A DNA stretch of 64,000 nucleotides, taken from Pseudisothecium myosuroides. Its lineage: Eukaryota; Streptophyta; Bryopsida; Hypnales; Lembophyllaceae. Positions 23,920 to 35,132 of the stretch are shown in pieces. Both the position numbers and the translations under genes were made by a program. The notes below the pieces were generated by a model that was given only the letters and a program-made list of their open reading frames with translations, had not been told where the DNA came from and did no database searches. How positions within the stretch are numbered: the first letter of the stretch is position 1; every line of letters starts with the position of its first letter. Where the stretch lies: positions 21,353,452 through 21,417,451 of the forward strand of contig OX637294.1 in NCBI GenBank assembly GCA_951799445.1. The letters run 5' to 3'.

Positions 23920-25320
23920 TCTTGTAAATGGGGTTGGGAATTCGGGACTTTGGCTCACGAACAGGTTCTTCTAATGCTCGGTCATATCAATTCAGCTGCC
24001 TTTGTTCCTGAGGCAGAGATTTTGGCATCGTCAGGATGCAGGCATTCTCATGTATTTTAGTCCAGAACGTGAAATGCCAAACAGATTTTTGTATACTGAA
24101 ATACACCCATGGCTAGTCAGTCCTGGGGAGGGAATTTGAGATCTCTTATCATGATGTGTTTGAACGCTCCGAGTCCAGTAGCTCACATTTTAGATTGATC
24201 TCTATTATTGTCTTCTTACCGGTAGTGTACTATACATTCTGGTTTGCCTGTACCTTTGTTCACTTCAATGTTGGTACCAAGTTTGTAAGGAGCGTCTGTT
24301 GGTGACTTGTGGAAAAGAAGAGAGTGGGTTCTGTTATGACACATAATTCTTCATCCCATTCTTTGAAGAACTGCAGGGCTTGGACTGTGATGTGAACAGC
24401 AGAGGTATTCTGCCGAAGTGTGTTGATTCCTAGTCCTATAGTGCAGGCATACATGATCCATACTCTGGTGAAGAAATAATTGAGGTTCGATAAAATGCCC
24501 CAACACCTACATTTGGACCAGAAAGCAACTGTGACAACAGATATTGAAATTTTCCATGGTAATGCTAATCAAGCAAAGACAAGGTTGATTCATAAAATGA
24601 ATTTGTCACATCATTAAGACACTCACCTAGTAGAAGAACATGTAAAATTTTAGGTGGTAGAATGTTAAGTGGCAACATTGAGCAAAAATTTAGATTAGAA
24701 TTGCCAACAAGAAGTTGGAAGCTCCATTGGCAATAATTTGTGTTGGAACTAGTGAAGAGACATTCATTTTTTGTGACAGTTTATGTGAGAGTAGAATATA
24801 GATTACATCCATTCAATTCATAATGGATCTAAATGATATCACAAATAGAGCGGAGATTGTACACCCATACACTTTGAATGTGTCTCTTGCTCCATGATTT
24901 GTTCCATTGATATAGAGGGTTTGTCTTATGCATGAGCAAGTTTCAAGACATGAGTTTTGTGTCTACAAATCTCAAGGTGCCACCAATATTGATTTGTGGA
25001 TAGATGGAAAATTTTACCTTTTAGATCCTAGTATAGGAGTTCCACCAATGTTTTAAACAATTAAACAATGTCTTGAATTTATCTGCCCAAGACAAGAAGG
25101 GTTTCTAGGATATTCTAGGAGGTTGCCAATTTGGGCAATGGTTTAGAGAGGGTGAACTAGCAATGCTCTTAGAGCAACTTCAGTGCATGAGCGGAAATAG
25201 ACATATATAGTACCGGAATTTCCCAATGGAGGGAGGCAAACCTCATTCTATTCCAATGACTTTAAAAAAAAATTTACTCAATGCAAAGCCCGCAATCCAA
25301 ACCTCAAATGAACTTTCATG
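23920..25320. repeat. Non-coding duplicated segment, copy 2
   Basis: Collinear with 365-1850: shared landmarks include GAACAGGTTCTTCTAATGCT, GCATTCTCATGTATTTTAG, GCCAACAAGAAGTTGGAAGC and CAATCCAAACCTCAAATGAA. No gene. Confidence 0.7.
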
Positions 25321-26960
25321 AAATCTCTCTATTTCAAAGTGTTGTATTGTGAAATTTTGCAGTTGGAGTTTTTGAACTTTTGGATTTGTAGTGACCTTGT
25401 TGGGATCGTGAGAGACTACACATGTAAACACGAACTGCTGTCTATAGTTACTACGCCAAATCCCGTCATTTTTCATTCTGGAGATCCGGACCTCTATTGC
25501 TTCTCACTCATTGGAGGCTAAAAAATGATCTAATGTTAGTAGCGAAGTCAACCCCACATGTTGTTTGTGACTTTTTTCACTCACCCCACATTTTGTCGCT
25601 ATTTCAGGATGAAAAGCGATGGGGTTCGTAGTAGTGCATATATCTAAGCAAAAACCTCCAGGGCTCCGTTGTGCATATCTGCAATTTGCAAGAGCTCTAA
25701 AATTATTTTCCACACAGGATTCACGTAATGAGTTTTCACTCACGGTAATCGCTTCAAAGAGAGAAGTGAGTACTATTGCAGAACGGTTCTTTCACGATAA
25801 GGTCAAGTGCAGTGAACATTATATCCATGGTGTTCAAAATAAAAACTTGCAACTATTTTTGATGATTTACCATGGACGTACACACCCTCCTCTGGATGAG
25901 GGAGACAGCAAACCCCCTTTAATTCACTCAAATTATTTCAGAGCAAACAAAGTAAAATGAGTGTGCAAGATGTGCTTGACTGCAAATTCCATTTGAGACC
26001 TCCTTGCATACACATGTTGAACCACCAAAGCCTTCCTCCCAGATGATGTTCCTATCAACGATTGATTTATATTTGTTGTCATGTTATCCTGCATTGAACG
26101 CCTGTATTGAACGGCATGTACAAAGAATGGACAGTTTGATGGGTCCGGCTGGTATGAAGGCTTGGCTTTGGCAGATTGCAAGCTCTATCATCTAGCACAG
26201 ATAGTTGCCCTTCTTGGAGCTCCTTGTGTTTTTCGTGGTTACTAAGGAGTCAAGACTTTGCAATTTATGAAATTTCTCTGTTTCAAAGTACTGTGTCGTG
26301 AAATTTTGCAGCTGGGGTTTCTGAAATTTGGGATTTGTAGTGGCCTTGTCGGGATTGTGAGAGACTATGGATGCATGCAAACATGGGCTGTACATCTGAG
26401 CAAGGAATTTAAAGTGAAATGCAGGACACTAAACCCGTCCCACAAAGTGGGCCATGCAGGGCGAATGCAGGGCAACTGTAAAAAAAAAGCCACCTATTTT
26501 GTGCCATGTTCACACTATATTCTTCTCTTCACGTAGCGAATTTGGGGCCTCTGATTGTAAATATTAATTCAAAATTTACAAATTTTACCATGTGTGAAAT
26601 ATTAAATATTCCTGCGTTTTCCCCAGGGGTAAATTTACCCCCCCTGCATGGTCCACTTCGTGGGACCGGTTTAGTGTCCTGCAAGTGAAACTCTGTGGTC
26701 ATGCGGCCGGGGTTAAAGAGTAGTAGAGCGGAGGAATGAATAATTCAATACTAGTCCTACGAGGCAGTCGTGGACCCAAGATCCCCAAAATCTTCAGACT
26801 TCTAATTGGCCACACAGAATTGAAGCTCTGAAAGTTTAGGAATTAATTGTATTTCTACAGTAACTGCCTGCAGCACCAAGCTCTGGAAAAAGAAGAGTAA
26901 CTAAGCTAAGCTTAACTCTGCTCTTGTGGTCAGCGTGATTGGAAAGTCTGTACAACTTAT
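25320..26960 (+). repeat. Dispersed repeat R, copy 3 (longest uninterrupted)
   Basis: This copy joins the 5' half (seen at 2834-3400) and the 3' half (seen at 14675-16250) of repeat R without most of the other insertions, so it is the best reference for empty sites. It carries only the Mutator-like insert at 26421-26682. Short open frames inside are not conserved in the other copies. Confidence 0.7.
26421..26682. mobile_element. Mutator-like MITE copy 2, 9-bp TSD
   Basis: GCAGGACACTAAACCCGTCC and its inverse (GGTTTAGTGTCCTGC) lie between AAGTGAAAT (26412-26420) and AAGTGAAAC (26683-26691). It occupies the same position of repeat R as the copy at 15480-15698, so both descend from one insertion made before R was duplicated. 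Length 262 bp. Confidence 0.85.
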
Positions 26961-28060
26961 AACTCCGTCGCGGAGGAATGAATAATTCGAGTTTAGGTGT
27001 GAATCTATCTAATTCGGTATTTTGGGATACTGATTGCAGGTGTTGCTAAAGTTTCCTTGAACGATGTCCAGGTACTAATTCTGCAACTCTACACTTATGT
27101 AAACGACAACCTTGGCCAATCAGTATTATTTATTTCTATTACAATATATTTAATTCTGTGTCTAAATCAATTGGACAATTCATCACTTTTGTGTACTGTA
27201 GATTCCTTTGAGCGGCGTCGACTGCATCATCGGCCGTGCAGTGGTGGTCCATGGCGACCCTGATGATCTTGGCAAAGGTGGGTTCGGCAGTTCCCTTTTG
27301 AAAAAAACTCTCTTGCACAAGATTCGCTTGTCCCTAATGAAGAATCAGCCACGAGTGCAGAAGTCCGACCAGTGGGATATATGTTGATGCCACTTTTATT
27401 AGAGTGTAGGACGGAGGGACGGGATCCCACTCCAGATCTCGTGGGCCGGGAGCCAGGGACGGAGTCGGGCAAGTGAAGGCAGGCTGGGAAGGGCCTCCCT
27501 GCGACTGCCACGCACGCCCTTCTTTAGCTCGATGGGGGTCTTAAGTCTTAACCAGCGATCCCAAAGTCTATTTAGGGTATTTCGCCCAGAGGCTACACCC
27601 GTGGCTACTGTTTAGCTGTGACTGCGATTTCCAGAGTCCTTTGTAAAAGCAGGCAACTACAATTGAATAAAAGTTGTGGATTTTTTAATAATTCCCATTT
27701 TTTTGGTGAACGGCAAGTTGCTACATGTGGAAGGCAAAGTGTGACACTACATGCTATTTCGACTGCGTTTAGATGGCTGCAATTGCTAAGACAAAAACAA
27801 GTTCATTGATCAAAGTGCTAAGTAAAGAAACAATTGAGTGAATCCATTTGCTAATAAGTAAGAAGCTAACTACATGGTTGCAATTACCAAACAATGCATT
27901 GAACATGATGGTTGCAAATACCAAAGCATACATCAAACAATGCCAAATTTCAGCCAATTTATATTTCACAAAATTGTTACATGGCATTCTTCAAGGAAGA
28001 ATGTATGTGAAAATTGAAAAATCTGAGAACTCCCATGTGCACAAATAAACATCTGCAATT
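26961..28060. other. Gene-free stretch
   Basis: No gene is supported. The segment at about 27400-27500 is an inverted copy of 16230-16305 (GGGAGCCAGGGACGGAG) and shows what that site looks like without the 884-bp element. The rest is unrecognised. Confidence 0.4.
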
Positions 28061-28063
28061 TTG

Positions 28064-28115
28064 CACTAACAAGGGGATTGAACCCTTCCAAGACTGCCCA
28101 ATTGCAGTGTTAGTG
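28064..28115 (-). other. tRNA-like fold without a D arm
   Basis: On the minus strand the outer 7-mers CACTAAC and GTTAGTG pair perfectly. Inside are a 5-bp stem (ACTGC/GCAGT) with a six-base loop, a short spacer, and a T-arm with perfect stem AAGGG/CCCTT and loop TTCAATC. A B-box-like GGTTCAATCCC is present. At 52 nt it lacks a D arm and an A box, so a working cytosolic tRNA is unlikely. It may be a decayed tRNA or tRNA-derived sequence, or chance. Confidence 0.25.
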
Positions 28116-28384
28116 TTCTGCACACACCACAAAACAAACACCAAACATTAGAAGTTCATGTTAGATTTCTAAGAAACATGAATCAGTCCCAGCAGGCTTC
28201 CAATAGTTGATGATGCTCCAGCTTCCACTCCAACTTCTCCAAGTGTGCATTAGGGAAACATCCCAAAGTATAACATAAGTCCATGTCAAGGAAAACTGTA
28301 AATGTGAGCTCCAAAGCCTGCAAGATCTCATGAAAACTAAGGAAAGCGTTGTAAAGGGGAGGATACTGCAAAGCCAGCCAGAGA

Positions 28385-29008
28385 CTAAACATCCCCATGC
28401 CGGCCAACCTTCACAGCAGTCTTCCATGAGTCTATGGCTTCTTTGTATGGGAAATTCTGCAAAGAGAAATATTTCTGCCCAAACATGCGAACCACAAGAG
28501 GCAGGTGCTTGCCAAGGCGGTTCCTTTGGCAAGACTTGAGAAACTTGAGAGTAGAAAAAGTCCTCTCATCTTCAACTGAGCCCAAAACAAGGCAACACCC
28601 AATCTCAGCCACTTTGAAATATTCTGAGATGAGATTGCACAAGTGCCGTGACTGAGACAGGGTCCGCCAGAGCTTTATAAGAGGATTCAAATGAAAAGGC
28701 GGTGCACATGCAGCCTCGCAGTTGGCCTTCATGGTGACTTTAAAGAGCCCTTGCTGATTGTCCAACTTAGATTCCGAAAGCATCTCTGGCACCGTGTAAG
28801 CTTTTCCGCCCTCAAATACACCTGCACTGAGAACTCTTGCCTGACAGTAAAATTTTTTTAGCACCAATAAGTGCTGCGGAAAACTTTGCTCCGCCCCCTC
28901 TTGCTGCCAGTACTGAGGAAATATGATGCCAAGAGCATCCAAAAGCTCTTGTTGTGGAAATCGCCTGTCCAGCTCATCGGACAGGGATTGAGCAAGCTCT
29001 GCAGGCAC
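28385..29008 (-). CDS. hAT transposase, C-terminal exon
   Basis: The 207-codon frame contains the hAT C-terminal dimerisation region: VAEIGCCLVLGSVEDERTFS followed by a KFLKSCQRNRLGKHLP stretch, the usual S-V-E-R-F-S...K...RNRL pattern (here E-D-E-R-T-F-S). It probably begins downstream of an intron, since pyrimidine-rich sequence with AG acceptors lies at 29010-29035 on the minus strand. It continues the protein encoded at 29880-31636 across an intron of about 0.85 kb. The exact junction is unsure because several donor/acceptor pairs are possible. Overlapping frames on the other strand are shadows. Confidence 0.7.
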   Translation of the reverse strand: MPAELAQSLSDELDRRFPQQELLDALGIIFPQYWQQEGAEQSFPQHLLVLKKFYCQARVLSAGVFEGGKAYTVPEMLSESKLDNQQGLFKVTMKANCEAACAPPFHLNPLIKLWRTLSQSRHLCNLISEYFKVAEIGCCLVLGSVEDERTFSTLKFLKSCQRNRLGKHLPLVVRMFGQKYFSLQNFPYKEAIDSWKTAVKVGRHGDV

Positions 29009-29854
29009 AGCAAGAGCACAAGCAGCTGATCAGACACAATTAGAAAAATTAAACCTAGAAAGCCACAAGTCCTCTGAAAACGTGAACAGACTCTTGCACT
29101 AACGGCAGCAAGTCCCGATTCAGAAACAAGAACCCAAAAAAAGCAAAACCGAAAGTGCACCCAACTCCATCTACAAATCAAGCCGAACTAGATAGGCACT
29201 TACGAACTTATCGAAACTGGGCTCCGTGCAATTTACACCCTAGAGCCAAACTAAGTGACTGCAAAAACTTCAGAAAAACGGGGAGCGGTTGTGCGGTTTT
29301 AGAGGAGACCCTGATGTCAACCTTCAGACGAAGGCAGCATACAAACTCACAGGACCAGAACAAGAAATTGGACCCCGATAGAAAAGCTGCAGCAAAGACC
29401 AAGTAACATAATAACAGCACTTGTGACCCAAAAAAATTTGGAACCTGGTCCAGGGCAAGCCTGGACGACACATCTGCACCCTGAAGCCAAAACACCGCAA
29501 ACTGCCCCGTCGACCTGCAATTTCTAAATTTTGAACCTGTAAGCAACTTCGGATTCCTGTAAGCAACTTGTACCAATACACTAGGAGATAGAGAAGGCCA
29601 AGAAGACAATGGAAACATGAGAATTGAGAACGTCCAAAAAAATATACAAATAACAAAAAAAATGGGTAGGGAGTAATCGACAATTTGCCTGCAAATTGTC
29701 GCTGAACACTTCCTTGGATGCTTGTGAACTCGTCTGGGGTGACAAAAATATGCTGCCCCGTCTCCCTACTGTGGCACTGTGCCCACACTTGGGTATGCTG
29801 GAAGTTATACTGAAGGTAAAAGGCAAGATTTTGCTCAGGCAGCTGCAGCTCTTT

Positions 29855-31636
29855 TCACGCTAGTGGCATTTCGGTACACCTGAACTCAATAAGGTCATTG
29901 TACCGCTTGAAATCCTGCAGGCTGAAAGCTGTAGCAGAGTCTATAAACATTCTCGCAAGATCAGCTTGGCAGATCTTCACTGACTGCATAAAGTCACAAA
30001 TAAACACATCCCTGGTTTGGGAAAGCTTTATCAGACAATGAACAGTATTGAGCAAAGGCACAAAGCAAGCCAAAGACAACAAGACCTCCACATCAGAAAG
30101 CAGGTCGAAATTGGTAGCAGCGGCAGAATTTGGTTTCTGACCTGCACCAGAAGACATGTCCACGGCCATTTTGACCAGCACCGTTTTGTACTCACTCAAA
30201 ACTCTCTGCGCTGGACTCCTCATGGATATCCAGCGCGTCTCAACGTTCCTCAACAGTTTGTTCCCCTTAGTTTCCATGAGATCAGCCAGCTTCTGAAGCT
30301 CAGAATGGCGCTTGCTACTACGGCAGAAGTAAGAATGGAGAGACTGAAAAAGCCTCTCTAATCGTGAAACGAGAGGATAATTCGATAAAGTCTGAACGAT
30401 CAGGTTGATCCTGTGGCTCGCACAAGAAGCACCCAGACTAAACGGCGCCCACTTCTGTCGAATCTGGGCGGTGACTCCACTCTTCGAACCCTGGAACGTA
30501 CTGACTCCATCGGCACCAAAAGAGACCAGCCTACAAGCGATCTCTGCACGACTTAGTCCGCCCTCACCTAGAAGAGCATGCATGATCACGTTAGTTAAGT
30601 TATCAGCAGTGCCACTATCAGCTACACTAGAAAGGTGCAGCAGATGTGGAATACGTTCCCACGACTCCATGGCGTAGACGTGAACACTAATCCACGAAGT
30701 CGTATCGATGGCCGTGACCTCCTCAGCGCTAATGGAGATGAACCTAGCAGAGCGAACTACAGCCATCAAAGAAGACAAAACTGACGCATGCAAATGTTCC
30801 GCCATTTCCCACCCAGATGTCTCAGACCAATGTTTTTTAGGCACCCCTTTCACTTTCAGATGTCTTAGAAGGTGTTGCTCACGCTCATAGTCACACATTG
30901 GACGACCATTAGTTAAAACTTGAAATAAAGTGGAGAATTGTACTCCCTTTCTTTTCATCTCGCCCTCCAAGCCGGCCACCAACTGATCGACTACCGTGCC
31001 TGCTTGTTTGCGCCCGGCCCACAACTTTGTGAATTTGACGTGTTTGCAGTCACTCTTCACGTACGTATCGCCTTTCTTCAGATGTTTGAATGGCTCTCCA
31101 TCGTGCTTGCAGACGCGCTTCCCCTCATGCTTCTCCAGGTTGTCTCCTTTGGGGACCATGACCTTCCTCCGCCCACTGATAGTGCTGCAGCTTCGGCAAA
31201 TGACGCCCGTGAGATTTCCACTTGAATCGAATTCCCCTTCCGCCCACGTAAAGCGGCATGCCCACACTTCCTGCCACCTTCTCGTGGTGGTGGCCGGATC
31301 TGTCTTACGACGCTTGCGTGATCCGCCAGCCCTTTTTTTGGCCAAAGGGCTCCCGATCTCATTCGCAGCATCTACCGCCAATTCGGGACGCTCGGGTGAC
31401 AGAACTGTGACCTCCGACAGTGATCGGAATTGGGGCGTAGGAAGCACGGAATCAGACAGCCTTGTCTCGGACACATGGGTGACGTCGTCGCCACCCGGAA
31501 GAGCATCACACACAGGGGTCGATTTCCTCGCCGCGGTAGCAGCAGGCGGCAAATATTTACCAATCCCGTCAGAGTTTCGAGAAGACCCGAAAGTGCGGAC
31601 TTTGAAATTATCTGGGAGCTTCAGCCGTGGCGCCAT
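29855..31636 (-). CDS. hAT-type transposase, N-terminal and catalytic part
   Basis: The 593-codon frame starts at an ATG at 31636. In order it shows a Ser/Pro-rich leader with a basic stretch (KKRAGGSRKRRK, residues 100-111, possible nuclear signal), a zinc-finger-like segment (C147, C150, H170, H178), then an RNase-H-like core: SISAEEVTAIDTTSWISVHV (about 301-320), GADGVSTFQGSKSG (374-387), CASHRINLIVQTLS (405-418) and NVETRWISM (464-472). These match the hAT/zinc-finger-862-like group. The first catalytic acid should fall among E305, E306 and D311. The coding part probably ends near 29880 at a 5' splice site (TTCAG/GTGTAC) and continues at 28385-29008. The frame is intact, so recent activity or domestication are both possible. 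I could not find the element's terminal repeats. Confidence 0.8.
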   Translation of the reverse strand: MAPRLKLPDNFKVRTFGSSRNSDGIGKYLPPAATAARKSTPVCDALPGGDDVTHVSETRLSDSVLPTPQFRSLSEVTVLSPERPELAVDAANEIGSPLAKKRAGGSRKRRKTDPATTTRRWQEVWACRFTWAEGEFDSSGNLTGVICRSCSTISGRRKVMVPKGDNLEKHEGKRVCKHDGEPFKHLKKGDTYVKSDCKHVKFTKLWAGRKQAGTVVDQLVAGLEGEMKRKGVQFSTLFQVLTNGRPMCDYEREQHLLRHLKVKGVPKKHWSETSGWEMAEHLHASVLSSLMAVVRSARFISISAEEVTAIDTTSWISVHVYAMESWERIPHLLHLSSVADSGTADNLTNVIMHALLGEGGLSRAEIACRLVSFGADGVSTFQGSKSGVTAQIRQKWAPFSLGASCASHRINLIVQTLSNYPLVSRLERLFQSLHSYFCRSSKRHSELQKLADLMETKGNKLLRNVETRWISMRSPAQRVLSEYKTVLVKMAVDMSSGAGQKPNSAAATNFDLLSDVEVLLSLACFVPLLNTVHCLIKLSQTRDVFICDFMQSVKICQADLARMFIDSATAFSLQDFKRYNDLIEFRCTEMPLA

Positions 31637-32920
31637 CGATCCACCCTAAGCCTGCACCCCAAGTCCCCACTCCCCAGCAAAGGCAACTCCAGCACCCCAC
31701 ACTCCCACAACAGCAAACGAAAGCGCAAGAATTGAAGATGATGCACAACGATGAAGCAAATCGAAGGCACAAAGCGGAAATTCAGATTTGGGAGTGAGGG
31801 CATCGTAAGCACGCAAGCATCCACAATATATGGAGACCGCGAGGTTGCGAGGCTGTGACTCCCTCGGCTGATTCGGCTCCCCATGACGGATTGACGGCGT
31901 GACCCCAACGTCACCTTCTCGCATTTCAAGAATCGCCGCCTTCATCGACAGATTGCAGTGAATGGAGCGCAGTGAGCGGCTGAGCGCACAGAAAATTTCA
32001 CAATTCAGGAATGCATCCATTCAAGAATCCGAATTCCACAAATTGGCGGTCCAACATTAAAGTGTCGAAATTCAAATGCGAGCAAGGCGGCAAGCCGGCA
32101 AGTAATCATTGCGAAATCGCCCAATACAGGTTATACAGCATTACAGCCTGATTAAATGCGCGCGGAGTGAATGCGAGGTGCCAGGCGTCAAAAACACAAA
32201 CTAAACATAATTTCTATTATCGAAAATGTCTGCTAAACATTGCAAACTTGCAGGTGATCAGCTTGCTAACAACAACCTGCAGCAGGAGGAAGAAGCTGCT
32301 AATTTCCAGACTGACAGGGAGCTGAAGGAGGGAGACGGCTTGCTACATCGACGGTGCACAGGGCGCCGCCACTGCGAAAATCCGACGGCCCAGATCCGAG
32401 ATGAGCGACCTCGACGAAAAGTGCCAGCGCATGACTGCGAAAGCAAGCTTGGATGAATGTGTGCGGCTGTGACTCTCAAATCTTTCACTGCGGAAGTTTG
32501 CTCAAATCTCAGTTTTCTTGAAGATTTCCAGAATACAGATTTAGCACAGGCAAATTTTTTTTATTAACCGAGCGAAATTTAGCCACTTCTGAGAACGCTG
32601 GTCTTAACGTAGACCTAGCGGCAGCAACTCCGTCCTGCAGACCTGCACTCCTGAGTGCAGTTAAATATAGAAAACGTCAGTGCCGGAGGGGACGGAAGAG
32701 CCGATTTCCACAGTAAAAGAAAACTGAACAGTGCCTAAAGTTTCCCCACTTCAGTTTCGGACTGACGCGCACCTGGTATATTCCACCTTGGCGCCAATCC
32801 GCTTCGCTTGAAACTACGCGGGTTCGCGACAAAACATGGGGTGAGTGAAAAATCACAAACCACAAAACGTGGGCCGACTTAGCTACTGACATTTTTTTTT
32901 TTTTTTTTTTTAAATGGGCA
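31637..32920. other. Upstream region of the transposase and unit A leader
   Basis: From 31637 to about 32200 is the presumed 5' region of the minus-strand transposase. From about 32600 the sequence matches unit A leaders (ACCTGGTATATTCCACC, CAATCCGCTTCGCTTGAA at about 32770-32815; compare 12117, 13083 and 47172). At 32828-32875 lies CGACAAAACATGGGGTGAGTG, a short motif also seen at 47431 and inverted at 25580 and 42500. No gene. Confidence 0.4.
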
Positions 32921-32924
32921 AAAC

Positions 32925-33350
32925 AAACACGCAGCTACCCAGCCACATTTCCAGTTCAACCTCCGATGAGTGGCCGGGGAATTGTTGCGCACCATTTTCA
33001 GCCCTCCGATGAGTGAAAAATCTCAAACACGCAGCTACCCACATTTCCAGTTCAGCCCTCCGATGAGTGGCCGGGGAATTGTTGCGCACCATTTTCAGCC
33101 CTCCGATGAGTTCAACTCTCAAACACGCAGCTACCCACATTTCCAGTTCAGCCCTCCGATGAGTGGCCGCAGAATTGTTGCGCACCATTTTCAGCCCTCC
33201 GATGAGTGAGAACTCTCAAATTCGCTGCCACATTTCCAGTTCAACCCTCCGATGAGTGGCCGCAGAATTGTTGCGCACCATTTTCAGCCCTCCGATGAGT
33301 GAGAACTCTCCACCAGTTCCAGGCCTCCTCCATTTTCAGCCCTCCGATGG
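32925..33350 (+). repeat. Minisatellite, ~98-bp unit, about four copies
   Basis: Units repeat CACGCAGCTACCCACATTTC, CAGTTCAGCCCTCCGATGAG, TGGCCGGGGAATTGTTGCG and CACCATTTTCAGCCCTCCG. Inside each unit CCCTCCGATGAGTG occurs twice, so there is also a sub-repeat. It lies just 5' of unit A copy 2. A polyT tract precedes it (32890-32910). Open frames across it are repeat translations, not genes. Confidence 0.8.
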
Positions 33351-34059
33351 GTGGGGATTGTGCACCCATCCGCTCAGCAGCGCCAGAGGTCCGTCGTATC
33401 GTAAGATTGTGCACCCTTCCGTTCAGCAGCGCGCGCCATGGCCCATAAGTATGGCTTGGCTTTGCACACACTTCAGTTTTTGTGTGCAATCCGGAGTGCA
33501 TGTCGAGCAGTGGAGGCTATTGCTGTTGCTCTTGCCATTCTCATAACCAACCTCTGTAAGCAATTGCTATCAGTGTCCAAGCAGTCATCAACCTTCCCTT
33601 TCTCATCAGTTCAAGGTCTCCCACAATTGCAGAGCCAACTAATCGGCAGCTCAATCTGTTCTCAGCACGTGATCACCTAGCTAGCCTGCTCTCACGCATT
33701 CGCTCGATCAGTAGCAACTGCCATCGCTGAATCTTCTCTTCGTTTATTCAATTCTCTCTCTGAGCCAGCTCGTTCTCCCTGAATGTATTTTTCAATGAGT
33801 AGGAGTCGAATATTTTGATCAGTCCTCATGGAGACCACGACGTGGGCTTCACTGGGACTTGAATTAACTGATTTGAGATGCGATTGCCCGTTTGCATTGG
33901 AATTGCAGGGCTACATGGACTGATTTCCTCCGCTCCCGCTGATAGAAGGAGCGAGAAGGCTCTAGCTGTAGGAAGTTACGGAGTATATTTTTTTCATTGG
34001 GTGCGTGTGTCGATTTGTGCGGTTCTCTGCGTTTGATGGAGAATTCGATGTTTTTGTAG

Positions 34060-34396
34060 GACACGACGTCGATCAGATCACCGAACTACACCAAGGGGAA
34101 GTGGCGCTAGCTTCGCGATGGCACAGGCAAACGAGGGACGGGCCGACGCAAACGGAGTGGTACCGCAGATTAACGGCGCAGTACCTCCGATGAATGGAGC
34201 AGGCAATCCGGCGGCAGGCCTAGCGGCAGCTCCAGTGGCAGGCCTAGGCGTCGCTAATGTGGCAGGAGCACTTGCTCCCAATGCTCCAGTTCATGCACGT
34301 TTTGATATCGATGCTGTTCTGCTGGGGCCTCTGCCCACAAAAAGCAACCTGAGTTGCAAACTCCTTCCGAAGATTACGAATGAAATCTGGCCTTGA
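34060..34396 (+). pseudogene. Unit A gene copy 2, broken
   Basis: Same exon as 20112-20456 after a TTTTTGTAG splice site. Relative to the other copies there is a four-base insertion (TAGC) just before the internal ATG at 34118, which introduces TAG and shifts the frame. The 3' end also lost bases, so the ending changes from KIDYE to a tail ending NEIWP. From the internal ATG an open frame of 92 codons remains. If translation begins in an upstream exon, this copy is dead; if it begins at the internal ATG, only its C-terminus is altered. Confidence 0.5.
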
Positions 34397-34827
34397 GAAA
34401 AAGAAAATTACAGTATGCTTAGGCTAGTTGGGCTAGTGTTACTTTCAAGATCCTATTTTCTTCCTCTTCGTTGCACCGGGTGATTTTCCTTGGTTTATGG
34501 AAAGTATGGAAAGTCTCCACCGGCACGACGACGGCACGGCGTCGTCATCCCATTCAGCTGGCCGCGAGCGACCCCAAGGCCACTCCGAGCACTGCGTCTA
34601 GCTTATGGTGGCTTCCGTGTTTTAATTGTCAGTCTGTCCGGTCACTTACGGATCTTTTGTTTGTAGTCGATTGTGTCATGTGTGTACCTCAGGCCACTTG
34701 TGGCTGAGGCGTTGTATTTTTTATTTTTGCAATGAAATTCCGTTTCATTTGTGTCCAAAAAAAAAAAAGTATGAAAAACCAATTCATAAGAAGAGTCCGC
34801 TGGTGCAGTATTAAGTTACTTAGTGCG

Positions 34828-35132
34828 ATGGTGAATTTCATTAAAATGGCAGTATTCCATGTGCCATTTTCACACTGTGACATCTAGGACAAGTATACAT
34901 TGTTAATATCTAGGTCAGTCTTAGATGTCAGAAATCTTGGAATGACATAGTTATCAGACTATATAGTCTGAAAATCTAGGATAGATATAGATTTCAAATA
35001 TCTAAGACTATTGTAGATTTCAAAAATCTAGTACTGGTATAGATTTTGGTACAAAAAAAAATTCAGACTGCGTTCTGAACTGCTAAAAGTGCCAAATTAA
35101 CGGAATACCGCCATTTTAATGAAATTGGCCAT
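34828..35132. mobile_element. ATGG(T/C)(G/C)AATTTCATT-ended MITE, copy 1
   Basis: Left end ATGGTGAATTTCATTAAAAT and right end ATTTTAATGAAATTGGCCAT are inverted. The sequence is absent from the matching place in unit A copies 1 and 3 (about 20630 and 48690), so it is a real insertion. The interior repeats TAGATTTCAAA-ATCTAG motifs. A relative lies at 58827-59027. The target duplication is not clear. Confidence 0.75.

Noticed and set aside
28840..29800. Several 80-150-codon minus-strand frames inside the hAT intron
   Set aside because: They overlap each other in different frames, contain no conserved block and lie between the two transposase exons.
30996..31649. 217-codon plus-strand frame
   Set aside because: It is the antisense shadow of the hAT transposase, which has clear conserved blocks on the minus strand.
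32970..33209. 79-codon repetitive protein frame
   Set aside because: Direct translation of the minisatellite; the unit length is not kept as a multiple of three across the array.
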